NCBI GenBank assembly: GCA_964558665.1
Contig: CAZLFA010000007.1
Coordinates: 1 to 64,000, forward strand
Length of the DNA: 64,000 bases
Direction: 5' to 3'
Source of the DNA: CAZLFA01 sp964558665
GTDB taxonomy: Bacteria; Desulfobacterota; Syntrophia; Syntrophales; PHBD01
A program made the position numbers and the translations under genes. Below are positions 26,086-36,331 of this stretch, in pieces (the stretch's first letter is position 1; each line of letters begins with the position of its first letter). Under the pieces are notes generated by a model. It saw only the letters and a program-made list of their open reading frames with translations. It was not told where the DNA came from and did not search any database.

Positions 26086-28892
26086 AAGAGAATTATTTTC
26101 AGAAACTTCCCCGTCAGGGATACTTCGGAAGATGCAACCTCTTCGGGAGTGCCTGAAGCCATGATAGTTCCTCCGCCCGGTCCGCCTTCCGGTCCCAAGT
26201 CGATTATGTAATCCGCAGATTTGATGATATCCAGATTGTGCTCGATGACAACGATCGTGTTGCCCATGTCCACCAGCCTCATCAAGACGTCGAGCAGCTT
26301 CTGTATGTCGGCGAAATGCAGGCCTATCGTGGGTTCGTCCAGGATGTAAAGCGTGTTGCTGTTGGTTTTTTTCCCCAGTTCCCTCGACAATTTGATTCTT
26401 TGCGCCTCCCCTCCGGAAAGTGTTGTCGCCGACTGTCCGAGCCTGATATAGCCCAGGCCGACGTCCGCAAGGAGCTGCAGTTTGGAGCGGATGGAAGGTA
26501 TATTCTCGAAAAATGTCAACGCCTGTCCTACGGTCATGTCAAGAACGTCGGCAATGCTCTTCTCCTTGTATCGAATATCAAGGGTATCCCTGTTGAAGCG
26601 TTTGCCGTGGCAGACGTCGCATGTTACATAGACGTCGGGCAGAAAGTGCATCTCTATCTTGATCAGGCCGTTTCCCTGGCATGCTTCACAGCGGCCGCCC
26701 TTGACGTTGAAGCTGAACCGTCCCGGCTTGTAGCCCCTGATGCGGGAGTCGGGAAGCCCGGTAAACAAATCTCTGATATGGGAAAAAATGCCTGTATATG
26801 TTACGGGGTTTGAACGGGGGGTCCGGCCGATGGGCTGCTGGTTGATCATGATGATTCTGTCTATACTGCCGGTGTCTGCGATGCGATCCAGTTTGCCCAT
26901 GCCGCCCTTCAGTCCGTATATCCTTTTCGAAAGCGCCTTGTACAGCGTTTCGATCACCATGGTACTTTTGCCTGAACCTGAAACGCCGGTCACCGCCGTA
27001 AATATGCCCACGGGAATCCGGATATCTATGTTTTTGAGATTGTGCTCGTGCGCTCCTTCAATGACAATGAATCGATCCGGCACGGGCCGCCGCTTATCGG
27101 GAAGAGGTATGGAAAGCTTGCCCGAGAGGTACAGACCGGTTAAGGAATGGTCGCTGTTGCAGATGTCCATGGGGGTTCCCTGAAAAACTATCCGGCCGCC
27201 GTTCTGCCCGGCGCCCGGCCCCATGTCGATAATATCGTCCGATTCCATCATCATCTCGGCGTCGTGTTCTACAACCAGAACGGTGTTTCCCATGTCCCTC
27301 AGCCGCTTGAGGGTGTTGATCAGGCGCTCATTGTCACGCTGGTGGAGACCAACCGTAGGTTCATCCAATATATAGAGTACTCCGACAAGCCCGGAACCGA
27401 TCTGGGTTGCCAGCCTGATGCGCTGTCCCTCTCCTCCGGAAAGCGTGCCTGAAGACCTTTCCAGGCTCAGATAGTCGATCCCCACATCGACCAGAAATCG
27501 CAGCCTTTCCCTTATTTCCTTAAGAATTCGCTCTGAGATCAGGGCTTCCTGGTGTGTGAGAGGGATGGATTTGAAGAAGTCGTAACAGTCCCTGATGGAA
27601 AGGCAGCAGACCTCATAGATGTTGCGGCCGGCTATTCTGACCGACAGGTTTTCCTTCTTCAGCCTTGCACCCATGCAGGCAGGACACTCCCGCTGATTGA
27701 TATAGCGCGCAAGATCCATGCGTATGGCGTTAGACGTTGTTTCGCGGTAGCGTCTGTCCAACTGATTGAGTATGCCTTCGAATTTTCTGGAATAGAAGTA
27801 GCGTCTTCCGCTTCTGTCCATGTAAAACTTGATCTTCTCCGGGCCGGAGCCGTAAAGAAGCGCATTTTGCGTGTTCTCCGGTAAGTGCCTGAAGGGGGTG
27901 TTGATGTCGAAATGGTAGTGCTGCGCCAAAGCGTCAACGATCTGGTGAAAATAGACGGATTGTCTGCCTGCCCAGGGGGCTATCGCGCCTTCGCGGACAG
28001 AAAGAGATGTGTCGGGAACTACCAGCGCCTCATCGAAAAACATTTTCGTTCCCAGGCCGCCGCACTCCTCGCAGGCCCCGTAAGGACTGTTGAATGAGAA
28101 CATGCGCGGCGCAAGCTCCGAGATGCTGATACCGCATTCCGGACACGCGTACCGTTCACTGAAAACGGTTTCCTCACCTCCGGCAATGCTTACGCTGACA
28201 AGTCCTCCGGAAAGTCCGGAGGCCGTTTCCAGGGAATCCCGCAAACGCTTTCTTATGCCGTCTTTAATAATGATCCTGTCCACGACGACATCGATGTCGT
28301 GCCGCTTGTTCTTGTCGAGGTTTATATCGTCCGCCAGTTCCCTTATTTCACCATCAACCCGGATCCGGACAAAACCTTCCTTGATCAGTTTCTTGAACTC
28401 CTTGTGAAACTCACCTTTTCTGCCCCTGATTACCGGCGCCATCAGGGTTATCCGTGATTTCTCAGGGAAGGCAAGGACGGCATCCATCATCATGTCGATA
28501 GTCTGCGATCTTATCTCCCTGCCGCACTTATAGCAGTGGGGAATTCCGATTCTGGCATAAAGAAGACGCAGATAATCGTATATCTCTGTTACTGTGCCGA
28601 CTGTAGAACGGGGATTCTGGCTTGCTGTTCTCTGCTCGATGGCTATGGCGGGAGAAAGCCCCTCTATCGACTCCACGTCGGGCTTGTCCATCTGTCCGAT
28701 GAACTGCCGTGCGTATGCCGACAGCGATTCGACATAGCGCCGCTGTCCTTCGGCGTAAATTGTGTCGAAGGCGAGAGAAGATTTCCCCGAGCCGCTTACA
28801 CCGGTGATTACCACCAGCTTGTCTCTGGGAATGTCGATATTGATGTGCTTGAGGTTGTGCTGTGAAGCGCCCTTGATGCGTATAAAGTTCAT
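26082..28892 (-). CDS. uvrA: excinuclease ABC subunit A
   Basis: A 936-residue UvrA of full family length, the damage-sensing ATPase of nucleotide excision repair. The first Walker A is GVSGSGKSSLAFD near residue 32 and the second GVSGSGKSTMV near residue 633. Both ABC signatures (LSGGEGQRI and LSGGEAQRI) are present. Zinc modules are visible as CYKCG with a matching pair, CPECG/CEECG, and the C-terminal CEAC/CDVC. It shares a 4-bp 3' overlap with the convergent small gene. Confidence 0.97.
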   Translation of the reverse strand: MNFIRIKGASQHNLKHINIDIPRDKLVVITGVSGSGKSSLAFDTIYAEGQRRYVESLSAYARQFIGQMDKPDVESIEGLSPAIAIEQRTASQNPRSTVGTVTEIYDYLRLLYARIGIPHCYKCGREIRSQTIDMMMDAVLAFPEKSRITLMAPVIRGRKGEFHKEFKKLIKEGFVRIRVDGEIRELADDINLDKNKRHDIDVVVDRIIIKDGIRKRLRDSLETASGLSGGLVSVSIAGGEETVFSERYACPECGISISELAPRMFSFNSPYGACEECGGLGTKMFFDEALVVPDTSLSVREGAIAPWAGRQSVYFHQIVDALAQHYHFDINTPFRHLPENTQNALLYGSGPEKIKFYMDRSGRRYFYSRKFEGILNQLDRRYRETTSNAIRMDLARYINQRECPACMGARLKKENLSVRIAGRNIYEVCCLSIRDCYDFFKSIPLTHQEALISERILKEIRERLRFLVDVGIDYLSLERSSGTLSGGEGQRIRLATQIGSGLVGVLYILDEPTVGLHQRDNERLINTLKRLRDMGNTVLVVEHDAEMMMESDDIIDMGPGAGQNGGRIVFQGTPMDICNSDHSLTGLYLSGKLSIPLPDKRRPVPDRFIVIEGAHEHNLKNIDIRIPVGIFTAVTGVSGSGKSTMVIETLYKALSKRIYGLKGGMGKLDRIADTGSIDRIIMINQQPIGRTPRSNPVTYTGIFSHIRDLFTGLPDSRIRGYKPGRFSFNVKGGRCEACQGNGLIKIEMHFLPDVYVTCDVCHGKRFNRDTLDIRYKEKSIADVLDMTVGQALTFFENIPSIRSKLQLLADVGLGYIRLGQSATTLSGGEAQRIKLSRELGKKTNSNTLYILDEPTIGLHFADIQKLLDVLMRLVDMGNTIVVIEHNLDIIKSADYIIDLGPEGGPGGGTIMASGTPEEVASSEVSLTGKFLKIILF

Positions 28893-28943
28893 CGGTCGGT
28901 CAACCCGAAATGGTTGTGTGAAAAAAAGTATTCAGTATGCATA

Positions 28944-28992
28944 TTCTTCCTTGGCTTCCATCCGGAAGTTACTGAAGGAAGCCAAGGGAGAA
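28944..28992 (-). terminator. hairpin terminator downstream of the mfd-PPIase operon
   Basis: Arms 28944-28959 and 28977-28992 pair over 16 bp with one G-T wobble around a 17-nt loop. It starts 8 bp beyond the stop codon of the last PPIase gene. A run of seven U in the minus-strand transcript occurs about 16 nt after the stem rather than directly, so it could act as a factor-assisted terminator or a 3' stabilising hairpin. Confidence 0.55.
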
Positions 28993-29000
28993 GACAATTG

Positions 29001-29969
29001 TTATAACTTTACTTCTATCAGCGACTTCGTGCGAAGTTCAGTCATCCACTCTTCGAACTTTTTGTCCATCTTTTCGGCCTCGATCTTTCTCTTGATTTCC
29101 GCACGTACCATGTCGATGCTTTTTACTCCTTCGCCTCTTTTGTCCATGATCATGATAATGTGGTAGCCTGCCGGTGATTCGAAAACAGGGCTTATTTCTT
29201 TGACCGCCATGCTGAAAGCCATCTTTTCAACCTCGGGCAGCATCGCTCCTCTTTCAATAAAACCGAGATCGCCTCCCCTGTTGGCAGCGGGGCCTTCAGA
29301 ATATTTCGCTGCCAGAAAATCAAACGGTTCTCCTCCTTTTAACTGTTTGTACACAGATTCCGCCTTTGCCCTGATGGTCTCTCTGGTTTTGCTGTTGGCA
29401 TCCTTCGGCAGCAGAAGCAGGATCTGCTTGATCCTGACAGCCTCCTTGCCTTCATATTCATTGCGATGGCTCTTGTAATATTCTCCGATTTCATCGTCGG
29501 AAACGGTTACCTTGTAGTTAACTTCAAATTTGAAAAGTCTCATTTTTAATATCTGAGTCTTCGTTTTTTCCTTGTACTGTTCGAAGGTCAAATCTTCTTT
29601 TGCCAGATTCTTTTTCAACTGCTCCAGGCTGATTTTGTTGTTGGTAAGCATGTTGTTGATCATTGACATGACGTCTTCATCTTTGACTACTGACCCGAAT
29701 TTCTTGGCCTCCTGCTCGATCAATTTTTCTTCAATCAGCCGATTGAGGATCGCCTGCCGGGCTTCCGCTACTATTTTATCCTTGTCCGGTCCCTTGTAAT
29801 TCGCGTCTATTCTCTGAATGACGGGCTGCAGGGCGGTGTTAAGATCATAAAGAGTTATCGCTTCGCCGTTAACCGTCGCAATTATCCGATCCCTGATGGC
29901 GGCATCGGCCCCTGATGAAAGCAATAATGTTATTGTCACAAGTGCCGCTAATATTTTATTTACGTTCAC
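29001..29969 (-). CDS. SurA-like periplasmic peptidyl-prolyl isomerase
   Basis: A 322-residue secreted protein with a signal peptide of about 24 residues ending in GADA. A SurA N-like chaperone region follows (VNGEAITLYDLN), then a parvulin PPIC domain at about residues 180-275 with ILLLPKD, AAKYSEGPAANRGGDLGFIERG, and PAGYHIIMI. It would help fold outer membrane proteins. The GTG start at 29969 overlaps the preceding stop as GTGA. A single parvulin domain, rather than two, is shorter than Escherichia coli SurA but common in deltaproteobacteria. Confidence 0.88.
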   Translation of the reverse strand: MNVNKILAALVTITLLLSSGADAAIRDRIIATVNGEAITLYDLNTALQPVIQRIDANYKGPDKDKIVAEARQAILNRLIEEKLIEQEAKKFGSVVKDEDVMSMINNMLTNNKISLEQLKKNLAKEDLTFEQYKEKTKTQILKMRLFKFEVNYKVTVSDDEIGEYYKSHRNEYEGKEAVRIKQILLLLPKDANSKTRETIRAKAESVYKQLKGGEPFDFLAAKYSEGPAANRGGDLGFIERGAMLPEVEKMAFSMAVKEISPVFESPAGYHIIMIMDKRGEGVKSIDMVRAEIKRKIEAEKMDKKFEEWMTELRTKSLIEVKL

Positions 29970-31015
29970 TGTTTATTCTCCTGTAAATGGTTTATTGATT
30001 CTGAATCTTTTATCGCGCCCATGTTAATTTGAACAGTTGCCCTTTTCCTCAACCCCTGCAGCCAGATGGAATATGCCTGTTCCTCTTTCTGGCTTTTTAG
30101 TCGGGAAAGAATATCTTCTTTTGCCGCCGCAAAGGGTTTTTGTCCTCCCGTATATTTCTTCATGACCTTGAAGATGTGAAAACCATAAGGGCTCTTCACG
30201 ACACGGCTGATCTGTCCTATCGGTATTGAAAAAATAACCGAGTCAATTTCTTCCGGCATGACCCCGCGCGGCATGAATCCCAGGTCGCCGCCCTTTGATG
30301 CCTCCGGTGTCATTGATGCTTCGCGGGCCACCGCTGCAAAATCTTCACCCATGTTCAATCTGTTCAATATCGCTTCCGCCTTATCCGCATCCCTTGTCAA
30401 GATCTGCGCTACATGAACCCTGGGTGTGGAAGTGTAAGCCTTTATGTTCTTCCTGTAGTAGTCAATGGCTTCTTTATCGGATATCTTTATGCCGGCATAG
30501 ACATCCTTTTCTATAAGCTTTTCCATCAGCATACGTTTTTTTAATTCTTCCTTCCATCGTTCGAACTTTATGCCCGGCGGAAAATTGCCGTTAAAATCAC
30601 CATTGCCGTAATCTTTCCTAATCTCATCTATTTTTTTTGTCAATTCATTGTCGTTTACCGTGATCGACAGTTCCCCGGCTCGCTGAATCATCAGTTTCTC
30701 TGTAATCATTGCATTGAGAATCTCTTCCTTCAGTTTTTCAATTTCGGCTGATGACGATGTCTTGCCGGCAGCAATAATATCCCAATGCTTCTTATAGCGT
30801 ATTTCATATTCAGACAAAGGTATTTTCTCTCCGTTTACCGTTGCCACAAACGGCTGATCCGACTTACGGCAACTCAGCAGGCTGAGGGCGATTATCAGCA
30901 CCAGAATTATTGCGATGTTGGAGACGGCCGTCATTTTATGCTGATTATTCATATCCTGCATCATATATGGTGATAGCTGTGCAAAGCCCTCAGATTGTTG
31001 TTGACCGGTATTCAA
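29966..31015 (-). CDS. PpiC-type parvulin isomerase lipoprotein
   Basis: A PPIase with a lipoprotein signal: a hydrophobic stretch ends in LSLLSC, where the cysteine is residue 49 from the TTG at 31015, 28 from the ATG at 30952 and 22 from the ATG at 30934. The TTG overlaps the mfd stop as TTGA; the later ATGs give a more normal signal length, so the start is uncertain. A SurA-like N-terminal region (VNGEKIPLSEYEIRY) is followed by a parvulin domain (VAQILTRDADKA, ASKGGDLGFMPRG, PYGFHIFKV). It probably acts with the neighbouring PPIase on envelope proteins. Confidence 0.85.
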   Translation of the reverse strand: MNTGQQQSEGFAQLSPYMMQDMNNQHKMTAVSNIAIILVLIIALSLLSCRKSDQPFVATVNGEKIPLSEYEIRYKKHWDIIAAGKTSSSAEIEKLKEEILNAMITEKLMIQRAGELSITVNDNELTKKIDEIRKDYGNGDFNGNFPPGIKFERWKEELKKRMLMEKLIEKDVYAGIKISDKEAIDYYRKNIKAYTSTPRVHVAQILTRDADKAEAILNRLNMGEDFAAVAREASMTPEASKGGDLGFMPRGVMPEEIDSVIFSIPIGQISRVVKSPYGFHIFKVMKKYTGGQKPFAAAKEDILSRLKSQKEEQAYSIWLQGLRKRATVQINMGAIKDSESINHLQENKQ

Positions 31016-34000
31016 TCAATCAATGCCTTCAGCAATCCGCCTGCCCTTGCCAGCACGTCTTTTCCCTCCAGACCGGGAGCGGGAACGGAGAGAGTCATGT
31101 CCGGCGTCAATCTCATGCCCTTGAGCTGTTTTCGGGAAAGAGCGATCAATCTTGCAGGATCGACGGGGCTGTCTGTCCTGAACATTATCGACATATTTTT
31201 CCCGTCGTAGAACATTTTTTTGCCCTTTACCCGCTTCAGAATATTTCTAATCCGGATTGTTTCCAGAAGGTTGTTTACCTCCTCAGGCAGAAAGCCGAAG
31301 CCATCCTTCAGGCCGTCTCTGATCTCTGCCAGTTCTTCGTCGGAAGATGCCAGTGAAATTTTCTTATAGGTGACAAGCCTTCTGTTATCATCCCCCATAT
31401 AATCCTCTGGAATATAAGCGGAAAGGCCGAGCTGTATCTCGGGGCGAAAATCCTCTTCCGGGGGAGTTGTACCCTTCAATTCCTGAATGGTCTTTTCCAT
31501 AAGCTCTGTGTAGAGTTCATATCCTACAGCCGACACATGCCCTGATTGAGAAATGCCGAGGAGATTACCCGCGCCTCTGATTTCCAGATCGTTCGATGCG
31601 ATGCGGAATCCCGATCCGGGTTCCGAAAAATCCATAATTACCTGCAGGCGTTTCTGGGCGTCTCTCGTCAGTATGGCGCCTTTCGGAACCAGGAGATAGG
31701 CAAACGCCTCTTCCCTGGAACGGCCTACTCTTCCTCTGAGCTGGTAGAGCTGGGCAAGACCGAAGCGATCAGCCCGGTTTATGACAATGGTGTTGGCCGT
31801 AGGTATGTCAACTCCGGAAGCTACTATTGTTGTGCAAACCAATACATTGTAATCCTTTTTGACAAATTTTACCATCGCATCCTCGATCTCTTTGGGCTTC
31901 ATCCGGCCATGGACGATGCCGATTTTAGCCTCCGGGATCAATTTCCCCAGCAGTCTTGCCATGCTGTATATTGAATTGACGCGGTCGTGAATGAAAAACA
32001 CCTGGCCGCCCCTTGCAATCTCTCCTTTGACGGCATTTGCTATTACATCCTCGTCAAACTCGAAAAGAAAAGTCTTTATGGGCAGGCGGTCTTCCGGAGG
32101 AGTGTTGATGATGGACAGGTCACGAATCCCGACAAGGGAGAGGTGAAGAGTGCGTGGAATCGGTGTGGCGGAGAGAGTAAGGACATCGACGAGCGTCCGC
32201 AGCGTCTTCAATTTTTCCTTATGGGCGACACCAAACCGCTGTTCTTCGTCTATTATGACAAGCCCCAGGTTTTTGAAGCGGATATCGCTTTGAAGAATCC
32301 TGTGTGTGCCGATCAGGATATCTATGCTGCCCCTGCGTATCTCCTCTGCAACTTCCTGCTGCTGGGCTCTGGGTTTGAGACGGTTCATAACAGCCAGCCG
32401 CATGGGATAATCCTGCAGCCGGCCCATAAAGGTCTGATAATGCTGCTCTGCCAGGATAGTAGTGGGCACGAGCAGGGCAACCTGTTTTCCATCCATGACC
32501 GCCCGGAACGAAGCCCGCAGCGCGACCTCTGTTTTACCGAAGCCCGCATCGCCGCATACAAGGCGGTCCATGGGCTTGGAGTCGCTCATGTCCAGTTGAA
32601 TGTCTTCGATGGCTTTTGCCTGATCCGCCGTTTCCTCAAAAGGGAAGCTTGAACAAAACTCTTCGTATGTCCTGTCAGGAGGAGCAAAGGCATCACGTTC
32701 CATGACCTCCCGCGCAGCATAGATGGATACAAGTTCTTCGGCGACCTCACGCACGGATTTCTTTACTTTTTCCTTAACTGCATCCCAGGAGGTTCCTCCC
32801 AGTCTGTCTATCTTGGGCTGGTAGCCGTCGGGACCGATGTAGCGCTGAAGCATGTCGAGGCGGTCAACCGGGAGATACAGCTTGTCGTTCTCCTGGTATT
32901 CGACAAGCAGAAAGTCATTTTCTGTTCCTCCGACAGCAAGCTTCTGCAATCCTCTGTAGAGGCCTATGCCGTGGTCTGTGTGAACCACATAGTCCCCTTC
33001 CTTTAATTCTCCGAACGATTTGAGGAAATATCCCTCCCGAGATGCCCTGGCTTTCCTTCTGGCTGTTTTTTTACCGAAAACGTCGTCTTCGGTGATCGCA
33101 ACCACCTGCAGCTCCGGTATTATGAAGCTGCCGGAGAGCTTTCCGTCCAAGAGTACAAGCTGTCCCTTTTTTTCTGTTTGCCGGATTAAAGTGAGAAAAG
33201 GTGTATCCGCGCAGGCAATGGTCAGTGAGTATTGGTCAAGGAGGTGGCGAATCCTTTGCATTTCTCCCGGACCGCTGCATATCAAGGCAACAAGATTTCC
33301 ATCGGCTGTCCATTTATTTATGCTTTCAACCAGCGGCGCCAGAAGGCCGCTTTCAACTGACGGTCCGTGCTGTGTCCTGACGGTGCGGTCAATTTTTTCC
33401 GCCTTCAGTTCTATTACCGGCCCCGCACCCCCTTCTTCATTGCTGACAGATATCTCTTCAAATATTATCTGCCGGAATGATGATAGTTGATCAAAAACGG
33501 ATTCGGGGGATAGAAAGGATGATTTTCTTTCCAGATAAAACCTGTCGCCGGATGCCGCTTTCTCGAGGAAGCGTTCCATGCCGTTTTCCCACGATTGAAG
33601 AGAGTGCCCGATGTTTATGGGGTTGTCATATACAATAATGCTGTCCCCGGAAATAAAGTCGGCCAGTGAACCGGGATGCTCCCATCGCTCTGAAGCTGCT
33701 GTTTCTGCAAACGTGTATTCATTTGATTGACGGCCGTTTCCATAAAACAGTGAAAGAAAAATCGGATTGATGGACGACGACCCGCTGTTTTCCAGGGTTT
33801 CAAGTATCCTGTTTTTCAGGCTCTTGGGCAGGTCAAGTTCGTCAAAGCGTTCTTTTGTTTTGCGTACGGCAAGCCTTCTGCTTTCTTCCGTAATGATCAC
33901 CTCGCGTGCCGGAGGCAATGAGAAGTCAACAATCTCCCCTGCGGATCTCTGGGATACCGGATCAAAAGGTCTTATAGACTCCAGCTCATCCCCGAAAAAT

Positions 34001-34608
34001 TCCATGCGCACGGGCCTTTCGCCCGTTACAGGATAGACATCGATGACATGACCGCGGATGCTGAATTCCCCCTTTTCCTCGACCAGCGCCGTTCTGTGAT
34101 AGCCGCCGGAGAGCAGTTTTTCCAGGAATATTTCTCGTTCGATGCAGTCACCGATAGAGACCGTCTGCATATAATCGCTCAGTGATTTCCTGGGAATGGT
34201 TCTGGCAAGCAGGGACGTTACGGGCAGAGCCACAATGCAGGCGTTTCCAGATGAGAGTCTGCACAGGGTGTCTGTGCGGACCAGTTCTGTCTCTCGCTGA
34301 ATTGCGAACATGTCGGCCGACATTGTGTCATAAGCGGGAAATATCCGTACCAGCTCGTTATTGCCTGTAAAAAAGGCAATGTCTTTTTGCAGACCGACCG
34401 CCTCCTGCTCTGTTGCAGTTACCACGATCAATGATCTTTGCAGTGCACTGAAAATAATGGATAAAACCAGCGCCCGCACGGAGCCGCCCGGGATGTTGAC
34501 CCTTGTTATCCGGTTTTCCTTGAAGCTGATGCCGGACAGCAGTTCGGCAACGGCTGTACCCGTCGCTGACCCGGCTTGAATCCGATTTTTCTCTACTATC
34601 TTTCTCAT
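31012..34608 (-). CDS. mfd: transcription-repair coupling factor
   Basis: A 1198-residue Mfd, full length. The UvrB-homology region spans the N-terminal 400 residues, followed by the RNA polymerase-interaction domain (GDYVVHTDHGIGLYRG). The RecG-like translocase has Walker A GDAGFGKTEVAL, DEEQRFG and LSATPIPRTLH, with SGVDIPTANT and QLYQLRGRVGRS in the second lobe. A C-terminal TRCF domain ends the protein. It removes stalled RNA polymerase at lesions and recruits UvrA, which is encoded nearby. It leads the operon mfd-ppiC-like-surA-like. Confidence 0.97.
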   Translation of the reverse strand: MRKIVEKNRIQAGSATGTAVAELLSGISFKENRITRVNIPGGSVRALVLSIIFSALQRSLIVVTATEQEAVGLQKDIAFFTGNNELVRIFPAYDTMSADMFAIQRETELVRTDTLCRLSSGNACIVALPVTSLLARTIPRKSLSDYMQTVSIGDCIEREIFLEKLLSGGYHRTALVEEKGEFSIRGHVIDVYPVTGERPVRMEFFGDELESIRPFDPVSQRSAGEIVDFSLPPAREVIITEESRRLAVRKTKERFDELDLPKSLKNRILETLENSGSSSINPIFLSLFYGNGRQSNEYTFAETAASERWEHPGSLADFISGDSIIVYDNPINIGHSLQSWENGMERFLEKAASGDRFYLERKSSFLSPESVFDQLSSFRQIIFEEISVSNEEGGAGPVIELKAEKIDRTVRTQHGPSVESGLLAPLVESINKWTADGNLVALICSGPGEMQRIRHLLDQYSLTIACADTPFLTLIRQTEKKGQLVLLDGKLSGSFIIPELQVVAITEDDVFGKKTARRKARASREGYFLKSFGELKEGDYVVHTDHGIGLYRGLQKLAVGGTENDFLLVEYQENDKLYLPVDRLDMLQRYIGPDGYQPKIDRLGGTSWDAVKEKVKKSVREVAEELVSIYAAREVMERDAFAPPDRTYEEFCSSFPFEETADQAKAIEDIQLDMSDSKPMDRLVCGDAGFGKTEVALRASFRAVMDGKQVALLVPTTILAEQHYQTFMGRLQDYPMRLAVMNRLKPRAQQQEVAEEIRRGSIDILIGTHRILQSDIRFKNLGLVIIDEEQRFGVAHKEKLKTLRTLVDVLTLSATPIPRTLHLSLVGIRDLSIINTPPEDRLPIKTFLFEFDEDVIANAVKGEIARGGQVFFIHDRVNSIYSMARLLGKLIPEAKIGIVHGRMKPKEIEDAMVKFVKKDYNVLVCTTIVASGVDIPTANTIVINRADRFGLAQLYQLRGRVGRSREEAFAYLLVPKGAILTRDAQKRLQVIMDFSEPGSGFRIASNDLEIRGAGNLLGISQSGHVSAVGYELYTELMEKTIQELKGTTPPEEDFRPEIQLGLSAYIPEDYMGDDNRRLVTYKKISLASSDEELAEIRDGLKDGFGFLPEEVNNLLETIRIRNILKRVKGKKMFYDGKNMSIMFRTDSPVDPARLIALSRKQLKGMRLTPDMTLSVPAPGLEGKDVLARAGGLLKALID

Positions 34609-34634
34609 GATGTATCTCTCATTAAATTATAAAG

Positions 34635-34661
34635 GCTATACCATGAAAATAAAATATTCAA
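34635..34661 (-). promoter_or_regulatory. possible promoter of mfd
   Basis: On the minus strand TTGAAT (34661-34656) is followed after 15 bp by TATAGC (34640-34635), which is preceded by TGG and so resembles an extended -10. It lies 27 bp upstream of the mfd ATG, in the gap shared with the divergent regulatory-protein gene. Spacing is short, so this is tentative. Confidence 0.35.
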
Positions 34662-34720
34662 GAGAAACGGCTGTTGATTACTCCCGGAAATTATAGTAGT
34701 TGATTGACGGAGGGTTGTTG

Positions 34721-35551
34721 ATGACGACAAAAAGGACTATTTTTTTCATCTCGGACAGTACGGCCATCACCGTACAGACGTTGGGACAGAGCCTGCTCAC
34801 GCAGTTTGAACATATTGAGTTTGAGCAGATCACGCTTCCTTTTGTCGACAGCATGGTCAAGGCTGACAACGCCGTTTTGAGGATCAACAGAAAGGTTCAG
34901 GAAACAGGCATAAGCCCGCTGGTCTTCAGCACTCTGGTCGATCCTGAAATCAGGCAGAAAATCATGAACAGCAACGGTGTTGTTTTTGATTTCATCGACA
35001 CCTTCATCAGCCGGCTGGAAAACGTCCTGAGCGTTCAGTCGTCGCACACCATCGGGCGTTTCCATGGCCTCGTGAACGACAGTGCCTATAACATAAGGAT
35101 CGATGCGGTCAACTATGCCCTTGGTCATGATGACGGCATCATGACCAAGAACTATAATCGCGCTGATGTGATACTAATCGGCGTATCACGTGCCGGGAAG
35201 ACTCCCACCTGCATCTATATGGGCATGCAGTTTGGCATATATGCCGCCAACTATCCTCTCACCGAAGAAGATTTTTTCAGTAAGGACAAGAAAATATCGT
35301 CAGTTCTTGCCCCTTTTCGCAAAAAATTGTTCGGCCTCACAATCAATCCGGACCGGCTGCAGAAGATAAGGGCGGAAAGACGGCCGGATTCAAGATATTC
35401 ATCACTTACGCAATGCCAGAAAGAAATAATGATGGCGGAATCTTTCTTTGAATCGGAAGACATACCCTTTATCAACATCACATTGATGTCGGTTGAGGAG
35501 ATAGCCGCTACTATCATGCACAGTAATAAACTGGAGCGCCGCGCGGTCTGA
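34721..35551 (+). CDS. PPDK/PEP synthase regulatory protein (kinase/pyrophosphorylase, DUF299)
   Basis: A 276-residue bifunctional regulator that phosphorylates and dephosphorylates pyruvate phosphate dikinase or PEP synthase. Family features are the N-terminal FFISDSTAITVQTLGQSLL, HTIGRFHGL, the nucleotide-binding loop GVSRAGKTP at about residues 154-162, and RRPDSRYSS with MAESFF near the C-terminus. The frame is open to a TTG at 34700, but the ATG at 34721 has GGAGGG 6 bp upstream and begins the conserved region, so it is chosen. It implies pyruvate-PEP control typical of anaerobes. Confidence 0.93.
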   Translation: MTTKRTIFFISDSTAITVQTLGQSLLTQFEHIEFEQITLPFVDSMVKADNAVLRINRKVQETGISPLVFSTLVDPEIRQKIMNSNGVVFDFIDTFISRLENVLSVQSSHTIGRFHGLVNDSAYNIRIDAVNYALGHDDGIMTKNYNRADVILIGVSRAGKTPTCIYMGMQFGIYAANYPLTEEDFFSKDKKISSVLAPFRKKLFGLTINPDRLQKIRAERRPDSRYSSLTQCQKEIMMAESFFESEDIPFINITLMSVEEIAATIMHSNKLERRAV

Positions 35552-35647
35552 CAGGTTATGAACTGTCATAAATATCTGTTGAGAATCGCTTTCTTTTTTG
35601 TTAACAAACCTTCCGCCTCTTGGGGCAGGTGACCCGGGTTTTGGAAA

Positions 35648-36256
35648 TTGCAAAAGAAAATCAAGCATATATTTTTGACCGGCCTTGCAGTGACGATCCC
35701 TGCAGGGGTGACAATTTATATCCTCTTTTTTCTTGTCAACCTTATGGACAGCCTGCTTCGGGTCATCCCCTCTGCTTATCACCCGGATAATCTGCTGAGA
35801 TTTCATGTTCCGGGACTGGGCGTCATTTTTACGCTGTTTCTGATCTTCATTTGCGGTCTGGTGACGAAAAGCTATTTCGGAAGGAAGGCGGTTTCAGCAG
35901 GAGAGATGATTCTTCAAAAAATACCGGTGGTCAGCAGTATCTACAAGGCTGCCAAGCAGGTTGTGGACGCGGTATTTACAGCCCGGGGACAGAACTTCAA
36001 AAAGGTTGTTCTTGTGGAATATCCCGGTAAAGGCATGTATGCGATTGGATTCTTTACAGGAATGATGGAGGATGCTGTTCGGGATAAGTTAGAAGGGAGA
36101 TGGGCATGTGTCTTTATGCCGACAACCCCTAATCCAACCTCCGGCTATTTTATCATGGTAAGGGAAGAAGACATGATAACCATGGATATATCGGTAGAAG
36201 AGGCCTTTACTTCGATCATCTCATGCGGTATAGTCCAGCCCGCCAAGAGAGAGTGA
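35648..36256 (+). CDS. DUF502 family membrane protein
   Basis: A 202-residue protein with two membrane helices (about residues 8-32 and 55-78) and the DUF502 signatures LTGLAVTIPAGVTIYILF, PGLGVI, IPVVSSIYKAAKQV and FMPTTPNPTSGYFIMV. Its function is unknown. The start is TTG at 35648, as no ATG or GTG lies in frame before the first helix. No strong ribosome site is visible. Confidence 0.87.
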   Translation: MQKKIKHIFLTGLAVTIPAGVTIYILFFLVNLMDSLLRVIPSAYHPDNLLRFHVPGLGVIFTLFLIFICGLVTKSYFGRKAVSAGEMILQKIPVVSSIYKAAKQVVDAVFTARGQNFKKVVLVEYPGKGMYAIGFFTGMMEDAVRDKLEGRWACVFMPTTPNPTSGYFIMVREEDMITMDISVEEAFTSIISCGIVQPAKRE

Positions 36257-36331
36257 TGTCATGTCCCCGCTTTCCGGCGGCGGGCTATATAATGGAGAGA
36301 ATAAAAAATTGATCATTAAGGAGAATGAAAC

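Noticed and set aside
36257..36331. SAM or SAH riboswitch upstream of metK
   Set aside because: The gap is only 75 bp. A small GC-rich hairpin near 36266-36284 and a TATAAT are visible, but no riboswitch core pattern was recognised.
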